From: Isoetes taiwanensis
Lineage: Eukaryota > Streptophyta > Lycopodiopsida > Isoetales > Isoetaceae
DNA: 64,000 nt
NCBI GenBank assembly: GCA_021234155.1
Contig: JAJEKV010000003.1
Coordinates: forward strand, 18,214,386 to 18,278,385
Direction: 5' to 3'
Shown here: positions 1 through 10,816 of the stretch, in pieces
Layout: every line of letters begins with the position of its first letter
Position numbering within the stretch: the first letter of the stretch is position 1
Program-made: the position numbers and the translations under genes
Notes under the pieces: model-generated
What the model saw: only the letters and a program-made list of their open reading frames with translations
Database searches by the model: none
What the model was told of the DNA's origin: nothing

Positions 1-715
1 CGACGGAGCGACCAACAGGATTTTAGAGGACATGCTACTAAAACTATGTCCGAATAAGCAAAGTATGTGGGAAGAATTTATTCACTTGGTGGAGTTTGCA
101 TACAATAGCACCAAGCAGAATCATCCCAAATGTCGCCGCTTATGATCAATTACGGCTATCGCCTTTAACTCCGCATTAATTTGGCACAACCCCGTCAAAA
201 GTGGAAGTTTCGCAGCAGATGTTGGCGGATATGCGCGGCAGCCTTGTGGAAGAGGTTCGAGGGTATCCGCTAGCAGCAAGAAGTCGCCGAAGAGCATCAC
301 GACAAAGCATCGAACAAAGAAGAGAGTTCAAAGTTGGAGATGATGTTTGGCTCAAGATCAAGGTGAAGCAAAGCGGCTCGTGGATCGGCAATTGCAAGAA
401 GCTTGCTCCAAGGTGGGCTGGACCTTCGCAATAGTCAAGAGAGTAGGTAATCAATCCTACAAGCTAGATTTGCCAAAGACACCTAAAGATTCATAAGGTC
501 TTCCACGTGAGTTTGTTGAAGAAGCATACCCAAATCCGATGAAGTCTTGATTCTGCCAACGTTGTTGGAAATGACGGAGGAGCAAATGGAGATAGTTCCG
601 CACTGATTCTTGATAAAGCTTTCAAGAAAACGAGGAGATCGAATTCCTCCAAAGATTTGGTCAAGGGAAACACTTACCGCTGGAAGACGCGACGCGGGTA
701 CTTAAGAAAGATTTA
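1..715 (+). pseudogene. Ty3/gypsy pol 3' end: integrase C-terminal part and chromodomain-like tail, broken
   Basis: The first 140 bases translate to the end of a Ty3/gypsy integrase core (DGATNRILEDML, then WEEFIHLVEFAYNST), which in the family is followed by a DNA-binding tail. That tail is present in shifted frames: FKVGDDVWLKIK and KLAPRWAGP at 330-430, the usual integrase C-terminal pattern. Further on, ILDKAFKKTRR and LPLEDATRVL near 610-700 resemble the chromodomain-like end of plant chromoviruses. At least three frame changes or stops (near 143, 434 and 548) make it non-functional. The left part of the element lies outside the window. It belongs to the element whose 3' LTR starts at 1664. 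Family assignment is firm; the chromodomain reading is weaker. Confidence 0.8.
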
Positions 716-1652
716 GTAAAGCAAAGATCCACGCTTTATGGAGCAATGGGACGGCAAGGTCATCTCCGGGCGAAATCGCCTCCAGCATGTCGATTTGTGT
801 AGGTTAATTCGTGTAGTTAAGATTAATCTACGATGCAACCTATGCTTAGTATGGGTCGCATGCGTTGTTACCGGCGATGGGACCACTACGGTGATCTCTA
901 GGGCATGGTGTAATGTCAATGTAGGCATGACCGCTTCGCTTTGGGCGAGTGGAAGGTAGATTAGAAAGTCTACTTCGTCCCACGAAAAGTAGACGACCTC
1001 GAGAGAAAGGAGGTCATGAAGGAATGCATTGATAGGGAAAGCACCTTTAGCCCCATATATGCTTTGATAGGAGGAATCTATCCTTCGCGCCCCCACCACG
1101 CCGGTGAAGGATATCCTCCACGCCGGCAACTAGAGGTGTAGGCATGAGCTGCATATAGGCATATAGGCCGCCTCCGCCGCCATAATGGAAGATTCACCCT
1201 CTTCCTACGGGAGATTAGCCATGCATCCATGTAGATAGGTGGGTGGTCACCATATAACCAAAATTTTATTTAATAATTAAATGGTACTAACGTAGTGTCG
1301 ACCACAGCCGAGAGAGCCCGTGAGGGCAAGGAGGTCGGAGATTTAAGACTTGCAACACAAATTTTGTTGGAATGTGTTGCAAGGAATGAAGAGTGCCTCT
1401 GGACGCTAATTTTAAATTTTGATAAACTTAATTGTAATGTTAAGAATTTTGGAGTAATCTGTTGGTAATGTTGTGAATTGATAAGTTATGTTATAATATA
1501 ATAATGTGATAATGTCATAAAAATATTACCTTAAGGTAATTTTAATAAATGTGTAGGAATTATAGTAGCGATCGTGATGTAGCAAGTTGTTGCGTGTTAG
1601 GTTGATCCCAAGGTGGGAGACCCGCGATGCCGCTGGACAAAGATCATTTCAA
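716..1652 (+). other. Non-coding 3' internal region of the gypsy element
   Basis: No frame longer than about 140 codons resembles a known protein here. The position between the end of pol and the polypurine tract fits a long 3' untranslated region of the gypsy element. Bases 1250-1560 are A/T-rich. I see nothing else I can support. Confidence 0.5.
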
Positions 1653-1663
1653 GGTGGGGAGAA
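1653..1663 (+). other. Polypurine tract before 3' LTR
   Basis: AGGTGGGGAGAA directly precedes the LTR start TGTGACGTTCC. In LTR retrotransposons this purine run primes plus-strand DNA synthesis. The same arrangement, with an almost identical tract, recurs before the LTR at 5450. Confidence 0.75.
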
Positions 1664-3296
1664 TGTGACGTTCCAAAGACAAGATAATGCCCGGGACGAT
1701 ACCGCATCGCCTCGTCACGCCGCATTACGCCCACCCACCGACGCGGTACGCTTAAGTGTAGCCAGTGAGTAGCCCTAGGGGGCAACTTGCCGTAAGTATG
1801 TGCAACTATTAATGTGCACATTTTCCAATGTACACATTAATGTGGGCACACATTTCCAAGTGGACACTTCATGCCAAGTGGGCCACACCCATAGGTGCAA
1901 TTAATGTGCACATTAATGTGGGCACACATTTCCATGTGTGCACATTTGGCCACCTAGCCCTTAAAGGCAAGTGGGCCCATTTCCACCATCCCACATGCCA
2001 AAAGGGGATAATTGGAAACCCTAGCCAACCCCTTGTCTATATAGGGTAGGAAACCCTAACTAGCCCAATTTTCGATTTTAGGGCTTTAGAACTGCTTTTG
2101 GCTGCCTCAACAAATTAAAACCGCATCCCGCACTACCGAGAATTACATCCTTAGTTTCCCTTTGATTCGAGCCGCCTCACAGGATGGTCGAGCTCAGTCG
2201 AGGAGCCCCTCAAGGATCGTATTTGGCCAATTAGATAGTCTAAACCCTATTTTAGTCATTAAATCAGTAGGTTTAGCCTATTAGATTGCCCATAGCAGCC
2301 CCTCTAGATCTCTAGATAGCAGATCCTAACTAAAGAACCTAACTCTATGTTATAGATTAGATCTAGTTCTTTAGTTCTTCTCAGAAGTATATGGATGATG
2401 CATCTCTATGAACTCCTTGTATTGGGAAGGGGGTAGAGACCTAAAGCTTTGTAGTTGATGCTCCTAGAGTAGCCTCTCTAGCACACCAGATTCGCCTGGC
2501 GCAAGAGCCACACCGGGATGTGGGTGAAGGGGCCAGGCGGGCCGAGAAGGAGGTTCATGTCCCGACTCATGAACGGTTCCTCCGGTGTGTAAGGCCTACC
2601 GGAACCACCGTGGCTAGGTCCAATGGCTTGCCATCTGCGTGCGGGCAAGGCATGGGCTCGACACCCGTGGGGTGGTGTTCACCTTCCAGTGGGTTCAATC
2701 TGGACACGGCAAAGGGCCCTCTAGCCACCTTGAGTCAGCATGTAGATCTCTCGAGGGAGTGATCCCTACACCGCCCCATCGAACTGGGAAGATGAGCCCG
2801 TGAGTAGCCCTCTTGGCTATGCATCCCGCTGGCTACGCTCTGGTCCCGACACTTTTCGAGACCACTCGCAAAGTGTGCAATGAGGGGCGGATGGAGTGGA
2901 CAACCCTAAGCCATGTTCATATGCCAGCCAAATCCATTGCCATGAATTCATGCCCAATGAACTCGGAGACCCAAGCCGGGCCATCCCGTGAGTCCGAGCC
3001 TTGGGTAGGATTTCCTATGTGCGCTCTTTGATCTTTGTCTATGCAGATATATGGGAGGACCATCCTTCGTGATGGTCATATGATGTTGATGTATGTGCTA
3101 CCGACATGTATGTTTACGCTTCCGCAGCCTAGGTAGGCCCCGAGGGAACGGTGCAATGACCCTTCCACTCTTCCCAATCGGAACCCGCCACGGTTGCGGT
3201 CATGTGGAGGGCCATGTATTAGCATGGAGCTGGTATGGGGATGAACTCCTGTTTGTATACGGTGAGTGCACCGTGATATCAGTAGGGGACGCCACA
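1664..3296 (+). repeat. Ty3/gypsy 3' LTR (copy A, about 1.63 kb)
   Basis: Starts TGTGACGTTCC right after a polypurine tract and ends GACGCCACA. Two related LTRs lie at 5450-7035 and 59677-61284. All three share blocks such as GGGGGTAGAGACCTA (near 2430 here) and a GC-rich second half. A TATA-like CTATATAGG lies at about 2038, a plausible LTR promoter. Reading frames inside are chance frames. GTGACG at the start is answered by CGTCAC within about 55 bases, as in the other two copies. The exact right end is set by analogy with copy C, which is followed by a primer binding site. Confidence 0.75.
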
Positions 3297-3335
3297 AGTA
3301 GTTTATCCCAAGCCCAAGTCCACATACGCCTCCAA

Positions 3336-4087
3336 CTAGGAGGTGAGAGCCAAGGGACCACTTAGTGGATGGCGGAAGGATATCACCATTGACAAGCAAA
3401 ATTTATACATAGAGTTCACAAGCCTATGCTCGTGGAACACTCGCGGTGGAAACCCACATGCACCCTTCAATAGCCTCTGAGCAGCCAATGGCAGAGTACT
3501 AGCAACCTTTTGCCAAATAGGTCTATCCCATCGAGACAATAAGAATTTTGTTTGAAAGAGTTGCCAAGTCGCTAACTGGCCAGAATCATACCAAGCTGCA
3601 ACAGTTAAGATCCCTGCTAACCTCCAGCGCCGTTGAGTTAATGGATGAACTGAGGCACAAAGTGGGAGATTATTTTCCACATGTATCCACCAACAAGGGG
3701 CACTCAACTGATGACATGCAGCAAGATCAATATGAAATAAGGTCCGTACTATCTCCCAAGAATCTAGCAAGCCTTTCAAAAAAAAGGGAGGCATTAGAAA
3801 AAGGGCATGGCTGATAAAAGAGACTCCAAGGAAGAAGAGGTTTTAACGAAGCTTTCCCAAAAGGAACACAATGACCAAGTGACTGCTTCACCAACCGCAC
3901 TCTAGTTGAGTCAACCATATCCTTAAGGATCCTCCAAATGAACTTAGAAATCAGAATCTGACTCTGTAGATGGAAGTCTGTCATACCCAAACCACCTGCA
4001 AATTTTGGCCTAGTGCATTTGGACCATGCAATCTTGACCACAACATGCTCCTCATTCCCACCCCAAATAAGATTTAGGAGGTGATGC
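3336..4087 (-). pseudogene. LINE reverse-transcriptase C-terminal fragment (L-A)
   Basis: On the minus strand two frames joined by a frameshift near 3760 give the region after the RT catalytic core of a plant L1-type LINE: LIWGGNEEHVVVKIAWSKC, GGLGMTDFHLQS, then FLKGLLDSWEIV, PLTQRRWRLAGILTV and LLSRWDRPIW. The same blocks occur in the LINE copies at 51,750-52,340 and 53,700-54,200. Both ends are missing: the 5' side stops near 4087 and there is no zinc-finger end or poly(A). It lies just outside LTR copy A. Dead fragment; family call firm. Confidence 0.85.
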
Positions 4088-4107
4088 CCATACATTGAAA
4101 TAGTTTG

Positions 4108-4492
4108 AGGTGAAGGAGATGCAGATAGGGAAGATGAAGAACATGATAGGGATGAGCTTTATGGTGCAAGGGCAGCCATGATAGAAGGAAATGGGATTGA
4201 TACTGGCGAAGATAACATTGACATGGAAGGTGCGCATGAAGGTACACCCGATTGGGCTCGTGATATGTTGGTGGAGAAGGGGATGGAAGATGCAAGGAGG
4301 GAGAAAGAGATAATGGTTAGGAAGAAGAAGGTTGTGGAGGAAGCAACTAAAAGGAGTGACAACGCATCTACTTCAAGGAAAAATAGCAAAAAGTGCACGG
4401 GCAAGGGCATTAGGAAGTTGAATCTCGATTTTATGGATGCAACTGTCACAAGAAACATTGCATGGTATAGATCTCTTCAAAAGGGCATATAA
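4108..4492 (+). CDS. Unrecognised charged ORF, about 128 codons
   Basis: Open from just after a TGA near 4105 to the TAA at 4490-4492, with an ATG at 4178 (104 codons). The translation is highly charged and Lys/Glu-rich (KEIMVRKKKVVEEATKRSD) and ends in LDFMDATVTRNIAWYRSLQKG. I do not recognise the family. Such charged tails occur in host regulatory proteins and in transposon accessory proteins. It abuts the truncated end of LINE fragment L-A, so it could be part of a gene that the LINE entered. No promoter or splice evidence was seen. Low confidence that it is a real gene. Confidence 0.3.
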
Positions 4493-4689
4493 GGGCACAC
4501 ATGTACTCTTTCTTTTATATGTAATGACAATCTTTTTGTAATGGTAAAGTGTTATTGCATTTTGAGATATTGTATTGGTTTTAAAATTGCATTGTATTGT
4601 GTTTATTTGGTTTTCTTGACCGCGATGTCTTTATGGTTTTGCAACAAATCTAATTTCTCTTTTGACTAAAATATTAGCATAGTAACTAT

Positions 4690-5160
4690 TATCTTGACCT
4701 GGTGCCTAGTGTGAAGAGTAATCTGACTATAAATTTGACGTTTTACCTGATGCTTAATTTGAGGATTAAGCTAACTATCCATCTGATGCTTAATCTGACA
4801 ACTCACCTGACAATTCTCTTGATGCTTAATCTGACAATTAATCTAACCATCCATCTGATGTTTTTCCTGATGCCTAGTGTGAAGAGTAATCTGACTATAA
4901 ATTTGACGTTTTACCTGATGCTTAATCTGAGGACTAAGCTAACTATCCATCTGATGCTTAATCTGACAACTAACCTGACAACTGATGTGTGTTGTGATGA
5001 TTACCTGATGCTTATTCTAACAATTTTTTCGATGCTTAGTCTGACACCTATGCATCATAAAATATACATCAGGTTAATCATCAGATCTGAGAGCATGTGC
5101 AGTACTCTGTTTCATAAAGGCTATCTGATGCTTATTCTGATGCCTAACAATCATTCTCTT
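4690..5160 (+). repeat. Degenerate minisatellite based on an (A)ATCTGAC/CTGATGC motif
   Basis: Short units such as CTGATGCTTAATCTGAC repeat irregularly. A higher-order unit is clear: the block starting CCTAGTGTGAAGAGTAATC at about 4707 recurs almost unchanged at about 4875, a period of about 168 bases. The 187-codon frame over it is Leu/Thr repeat translation and not a protein. Confidence 0.8.
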
Positions 5161-5291
5161 GTAGTGTATATATGTATCTTTTACATCATCGACCTCAGTC
5201 CGTTCAATCTTCCTTTAACTCTCCTTTTACTTAGCCATCTAACGCCAATGCTGAGGACATCATAACTCGTTATGTTCCCTCCCACATAACG

Positions 5292-5449
5292 TTGCTCAAA
5301 CTAATTACCGTTCAACTCTCGCACAGCTATGAATTGCACATTACGCGTTCTCATAGGCGGGAAGACTTGCCTCCGATATGCCATGTGTTGGTCGAAAGCA
5401 AGAACAGTCTTGATGCTGAGGACAACATCATTTTTCAAGGAGGGGAGAA
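5292..5449 (+). pseudogene. 3' end of a second gypsy internal region, with polypurine tract
   Basis: The translation around 5370-5450 ends in LDAEDNIIFQGGENVT, the usual C-terminal phrase of plant gypsy polyproteins read into the LTR. AAGGAGGGGAGAA at 5437-5449 is the polypurine tract. Everything further upstream of this element is missing; the sequence before it is the minisatellite. Only the terminal stub survives. Confidence 0.65.
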
Positions 5450-7035
5450 TGTGACGTTCCACATATTTATACGCCGTTTGGGTATAAATACATGACACGT
5501 CACTATGAATAATTAATGGTGCATTAATTATTCATAAGCTAAGGTTAGCTATGTAAATCATTAATTATTAAGGTGGAAACCTAACTCTAAACCCTAATTC
5601 GAATTTAGGGCTTAACCTAATATTAAAAGGGGTTAAAATATTAAATTAGTTAATATTAGCCAACCTAGAGTTGCCACCTAGCCCAAATCGATTGGGCAAG
5701 GCAGGCTTGCCAATTTGGCACACCAAAATTAGGGCTTCCACCCCAATTTGTCCCAATTCGAATTGGAGGAGGGATTGGTGGAGAAGATGTTGTTCCACCC
5801 TGCCCCAGCCAGAAGGATGGAGAGCCAGAGAGATAGTAGATCTAGCTATGATTCTGGTTAGTACATAGATAGCTAGGATTCCTAGATAGTCGTAGGATTA
5901 ACCCTTGTATGCTTAGAAGATAGCTAGGATTAAGCCTTGTATGAATAGATGTATGGGTAGTCTCTATTTTATGTTCTATTCGAAGCTATGGATGGATGGA
6001 TGGATGTATAAGGATAGCTCTCTTTCTGTTCCTCCTGTGTTGTATGGGTAAAACGGGGGTAGAGATCTAAAGGCCATCTAGAAGTAGAGATGTTTCTAGT
6101 TAGAACCTTCAAAACCTAGTAAATGCGGTCTGTGCACAAGAGCCCACTTGGCTGTGGATGCTATATCGTGATTCAGCACCAGATAATGGGTACAATGGTG
6201 AAACGGGGGCGGGGTCTTGCCTAGCGTGGCTACATGACTTCTACAGTGTGCTAGGCTTATAGTCAGTCCTCGCGTTTGGGGCCGGGTATGGGTCCGACAC
6301 CTCCTGGGTCGTAGGAAACGTGCCTATATAGATGTCCTGGGCTCGATGGCTGCATCGAGGAGGCCCATGGATTTTGGGGGGTTAAAGTCGGGTACAGATG
6401 CGTGTGCACCGAGGTGGTACGTATCCTCTAACACGCTCAGGGATCCATTGTGCCTGGGGAGGGGACGCCTCCCTGACCTGCCTCATCAGACCGGGGAGAT
6501 GTAACCTGGAGTAGTCTCATAGGGTGATTCCATGAGATTGCGTCTCCGGAAGGCTACAATCATGCCATAGCATGTTTCGGCCTATCTGTAAAGTGTGCAC
6601 AGGAGAGGCAGATGGAGTGGACTACCCTAGCCATTGTTCTATGCGAGTACTTCGGTTCGTTGTTATCCGGAGGCCTTGATTGTCAGTCCCCATGAATCTG
6701 AGCCCGAGGTAGAGCCCTTATTCATGGTGCATTTCCTTTGTTATGTTGGTATTTTGTTGTTAGTTGTATTGATGACGAGGGGCCACCCTTTGTGGTGGTA
6801 TATTATTTATTAGTATTGTTGTCAGGTGCTAACATGTACGTACACTTCTGCTATATAGGATTCCCATAGAAGGCTTGGGACGAATGACACCTCTGTGTCC
6901 TTCACCTGGACACTTGGCCATCACAAGTGGTTTAAGTTAGACGGAGGGCTTTTCCGTGGTGATGGAGTCGCCATGGGAGGGGAATTTCCCGTATTTATAC
7001 GATGGGAGCATCGTATGGATTCGGGGAGCGTCACA
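5450..7035 (+). repeat. Ty3/gypsy 3' LTR (copy B, about 1.59 kb)
   Basis: Begins TGTGACGTTCC after the polypurine tract and ends GAGCGTCACA. It shares with copies A and C the block around GGGGGTAGAGATCTA (6055) and a late block ending in ACATGTACGTACACTTCTGC (about 6830). Immediately inside the start is a hairpin (TATTTATAC ... GTATAAATA) bounded by GTGACG and CGTCAC. No primer binding site follows, which fits a 3' LTR. Internal frames are not genes. Confidence 0.75.
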
Positions 7036-9285
7036 ATTAAGCAACGTATGCATGCTAATGATGTTTCACTTTGGCACATACAACTGCTAGTATGCAATAA
7101 CATTTACATGCTCTGCATACTTCTTTTGAGAACACATGTCTACGAATTAATCTCCAAAGGACCAAGCTCTTAGTAGTTCAGTCTACTCGGCATACTATTC
7201 CAACTTTGCCCTTGATAGCAAATTCTGTAAGTATACGCTCTAGGAACGGTGTATCACCAAGTGTGTGACTGCAGGTTGGAGAGCACTCCATGTGAAAAGC
7301 AATTGGTTTCATGCAGAGATTAATGATTGATCATGAAAAGCACACTTGTTTGGTGCTTTGCTAGAGCCAGTTTCATTGTATGGTTCTAAAGTGTGGAAGC
7401 TTGTTATTAGTGCTAGGCAGAACTTGGATAAAATGCTTTCTCAATACTGCTCAGGAGTGAAAACGACGATGCCATATGCTATTCTTTTACTAGAGATACG
7501 TTTCAAGCCTCTTTAACACTCTGATATGAAGCGCCATATATACTATACAAAGAAGGTGCATCACATGAAAGATGATAGGCATCTCAACATTTGAAAAGAT
7601 GTTAGAAAGAGCATTATATTGCATGATTTGCTCAACAGTTTGTGCAATAAGAACAATGCACGGTGTTTGCAAGTGGCGATCCAAGCTTTTTGAACAATAT
7701 ATGGATGTTCATTTTATTCATAAGATATGACCTTGGCCCAAACAAAAAATCGCCGCTGTCAGGCACACATAAACCCCACTTTGGCACGCACAAGCTTATT
7801 CGCTTGCTTCTTTGTCCAGAAATAAGCTTGCAACTATTGCATACTATGAATTAAAACATGTAGGTGAAAATGGCCACAATTATCACGAGGGACAAGATTA
7901 TGCGAATGTTGTCAGTTACAGGTCCTTGAAAATGAATATTATATACCTTTGCGATGTTATGCTTTTGTAATGATTAGAAACCGTTATTTGACATTTGCAC
8001 TACATTTCTCAACTTCTCATAGCACCATCTATTGGTGACTTGACATTATATATTCTTGAGGTATTAGATACATATATTCAATCGTTGAGCCAACAACCAC
8101 AATAATCTTCTTGTATCAATGATTTATTATTGATTTTCTATTACTATTAGTACTGACAAGTTTTTTCCTTGAAAACCTTTCGAGACAAGGGATTTGTGAT
8201 CCTAGCAGTTACGGTTGTACTAGCCCATTATATAGGTCCCAATGCCTATTGGCCTTTGTGGACGTTAAAAATATTAATATCTATTAATAAGCTCTTTTGT
8301 TCAAGCCATTTAATTCATTTTGCCAAGCACTATGCTTTGAGCTAAAACATTTAATTTTTAGCACAAATGATTTTACCATTTCATGAACTAAACTTCTTTT
8401 TATACAGCTTGGGCAAAGGGATACTGTGGGTGTTTTAATGAGCAAAAGTAGTTATTGATGGAGCTTTAAGGTAGAAAATTCGTTGCCATATTGCCAAGTT
8501 GAGACTCAAATATTGCAAGCACAAGGGATCAATGAGTAAGAAAAGAGTTCGAAATGGGAAACAATAACATTTCTGCCCAAACATCATTCAATTATTGGGA
8601 AGTGCCAAATGGCAATACCAAAATGAACGCAACTGCGGCAACAACTACTCTTTATAATCAACATTTTTGTGCCTATGAAACGTAAAAGAGATTCGCTATC
8701 TAGAAAGATCAAGAAATTGATACTCCAACTTGAACGAACTCATCTAAATGCAATAGTGTATAAGACAACCATGGAATAAGCTATATTGGCCAAAGGGTGA
8801 ATGATTTGATACTACAGAGTAGATGCTTATGATCATGAATCTAACAATCAACCAATGTGTTGACATGAAATCACACAAATGTATTGGTTGTATTGTCACA
8901 TTGGTCCATCCCAGACGGGTGGATATCATTGAGGCATGAAAATAATTCGAGCTTCTTAATATCAAACAGGGCCACATTTAAACCATAGTATATCCGTGGG
9001 TACATCCGCAATATGTTCACTGGTACTTTTCAATAGCTGATTTCGTAATAGGAAGCAGTCTTGAGTGAGTTGTTCCACGATGAAACAGACAGGTGAGTCG
9101 TGTTAGCGACGAGCCATCTGTTTGTTGTGACACGTTGTTTCCCTCCTCAAACGAGGAGAGAGGCTCCCTTTCAGCCCCTCCATATCAGATCCACATCATC
9201 TCCACATCAGCTATATGCCTAAATGTCACCAAAAAAATCAAGTGACAATCAACAGGTCTATTACTTGCCTAAAGGTTTGCCGAAA
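7036..9285. other. Intergenic, no gene recognised
   Basis: A/T-rich sequence with only short unsupported frames (the longest about 92 codons, crossing the LTR boundary). I see no RNA gene, no recognisable transposon domain and no clear repeat. It may hold old decayed elements that cannot be recognised by eye. Confidence 0.5.
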
Positions 9286-9980
9286 ACGAAATTTTGACCA
9301 CCTCAAAATTTCGCCCTTTTTTTACTCATTTTTTTACTGCGAAATTGTCTGTTGAATTGCCTCTGCGATTTTCGGCGGCGCCGCTTACTCTGTTTTGCAC
9401 TCTGCTTCTGTCACGCCGACCCACGAATCTGCTTCTCGCACCTTTGCACCGGCTCTACAGGTACTGGTTCTGGTTACTGGTTACTTTTATTCTCTGTTAC
9501 TGGTTCTGCATAGGCGATGGTCCGAAAGAGGCCGGATTTTCTCTGCACAGATGTATAGAAAAAACAGAGGATAAGCAAGGTGCAAACAGGGGATTTTTTT
9601 TCACTATTCTTCCATCGATCTTTCCCTTTCAGAGCCGATTCCTGTTTTTACTTCCTTTCTATCTTCTTCCAAAAGCAATGATCCTATCAGTAGTTTTTTT
9701 CAGCTTGATTCTTCAGGAGTTCATAGGAGTTCATAGCTTGATTCTTGCAGACGAGTCCAATCCAACGAATGAAGGCCTCTTGCACAGAGTGCAAATACCT
9801 GTCTAACAGTGCAGAGTGCAAAAACAGAGCCGTCGCAGGGCAAATATAGGATGTAAACACCATAGCCATGGCTGGAAATAGCAAGCGAAGCACAGAAACG
9901 GCACAGAAACGCCGGAAATGCAAAGCTAATGCTGGAATCAATCAAGAACGGACAAAATTTTGAGGTGGACAAAATTTCGT
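9286..9980. mobile_element. Possible non-autonomous TIR/foldback element, about 695 bp
   Basis: ACGAAATTTTGACCACCTC at 9286 is matched in reverse complement at the right end, where GAGGTGGACAAAATTTCGT ends at 9980. About 24 of 30 terminal bases pair. Because of this, the minus frame at the right end and the plus frame at the left end both begin M-x-TSKF. The interior has frames of 170 and 84 codons, hydrophobic and unlike any transposase I know. I see no clean target duplication, and a second hairpin starts six bases further on. Confidence 0.45.
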
Positions 9981-9985
9981 CGGAG

Positions 9986-10115
9986 AATTTGAAGGACCAT
10001 AAAATTTCTGAATGAAATTTTGAGCAGACCTGGCGGCGCCACTCGCGGCTCCGCCGCTCATGACCCGCCAGGTCAGCTCAAAATTTCATTCAGAAATTTT
10101 AAGGTCCTTCAAATT
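9986..10115. repeat. Near-perfect 130-bp hairpin with GC-rich core
   Basis: The arms 9986-10036 and 10065-10115 pair over about 51 bases with two mismatches (AATTTGAAGGACC outermost). The centre is a GC-rich mini-hairpin, GCGGC-TCC-GCCGC, inside CACTCGCGGCTCCGCCGCTC. A hairpin with unrelated arms but almost the same core lies at 46,086-46,242. Confidence 0.85.
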
Positions 10116-10675
10116 ACTCCTTCCATAAGAAATAGAGCCCTCTCTTACTTGATGATGGCTCCAAAACAACCTACCCTAGGAAGATACCACGAATGAGGGG
10201 AAAGAGAAAAATGCAATTCATCACAAAAAGAAGCATTTAATTGCGAAAATGAAATGAAGTTTGTGTACCGTTAAGGGGGGTGGCCATGACCACATTAGTT
10301 AGGCCAAATACAAATGATGACAATTTACCGAAAAAAACAAGGGGGCAAAAAAAATAAATGCAATGGAGAAAAAGGAACAACACAGATGGCAAGGTGACCG
10401 TTGCCATGTAGCTCCGATATATACCAAACTTTCAAACAGGCCGTTGTGTCGTCCCTCCTCCACTAACAACAGAGCATTGCCGGAGTGGAGCAAAGCAAGG
10501 TCCTGGCTATGGCTTCCTTTCTATTATAACCCAGGCCCTTGTATGAAATCCGGGACGATTTTGCGCTGTTTGGATTAACCCGGCCGCAGTTCTAGCGCCC
10601 GATCCCTACGGCCATTGCGCTTTCATCGGTTGAAGAGAATTGGGTACATATCCCATCTCGGACATCCTGTTTTTC
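10116..10675. other. Upstream region of the cyclin gene
   Basis: No gene. CCGTT/AACGG cores, the centre of the mitosis-specific activator motif used by plant B-type cyclins, occur at about 10,271, 10,399 and 10,441. None matches the full consensus, so this is only suggestive. Confidence 0.35.
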
Positions 10676-10683
10676 TATATATA
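10676..10683 (+). promoter_or_regulatory. TATA box of the cyclin gene
   Basis: TATATATA, 134 bases before the start codon, with no upstream ATG in good context between. It would give a leader of about 100 bases. Confidence 0.55.
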
Positions 10684-10816
10684 CATTTTTTAGCCTTTCA
10701 CGGAGAAATGATCCTCGATTCCGATTTGCGAAGCTTTTGACATTTCAAAAGCTGTTCTATTTCATTTCAAACTCTGTTTTGCATACAGATTATTCCCAAA
10801 AGAGAATACAGTGATC

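Noticed and set aside
2520-3399. Small genes in 2.5-3.4 kb
   Set aside because: Inside LTR copy A; the frames are not kept in the related LTRs.
4690-5160. Tandem box C/D snoRNA cluster suggested by TGATG and CTGA motifs
   Set aside because: The motifs come from the repeat unit itself; spacing is irregular and terminal stems are absent.
4702-5265. 187-codon Leu/Thr-rich open frame
   Set aside because: It is translation of the minisatellite; residues repeat with the DNA period and no family is recognisable.
9294-9806. 170-codon hydrophobic frame
   Set aside because: It begins in an inverted repeat, has no recognisable domain, and lies on A/T-rich DNA where long Phe/Leu frames are common.
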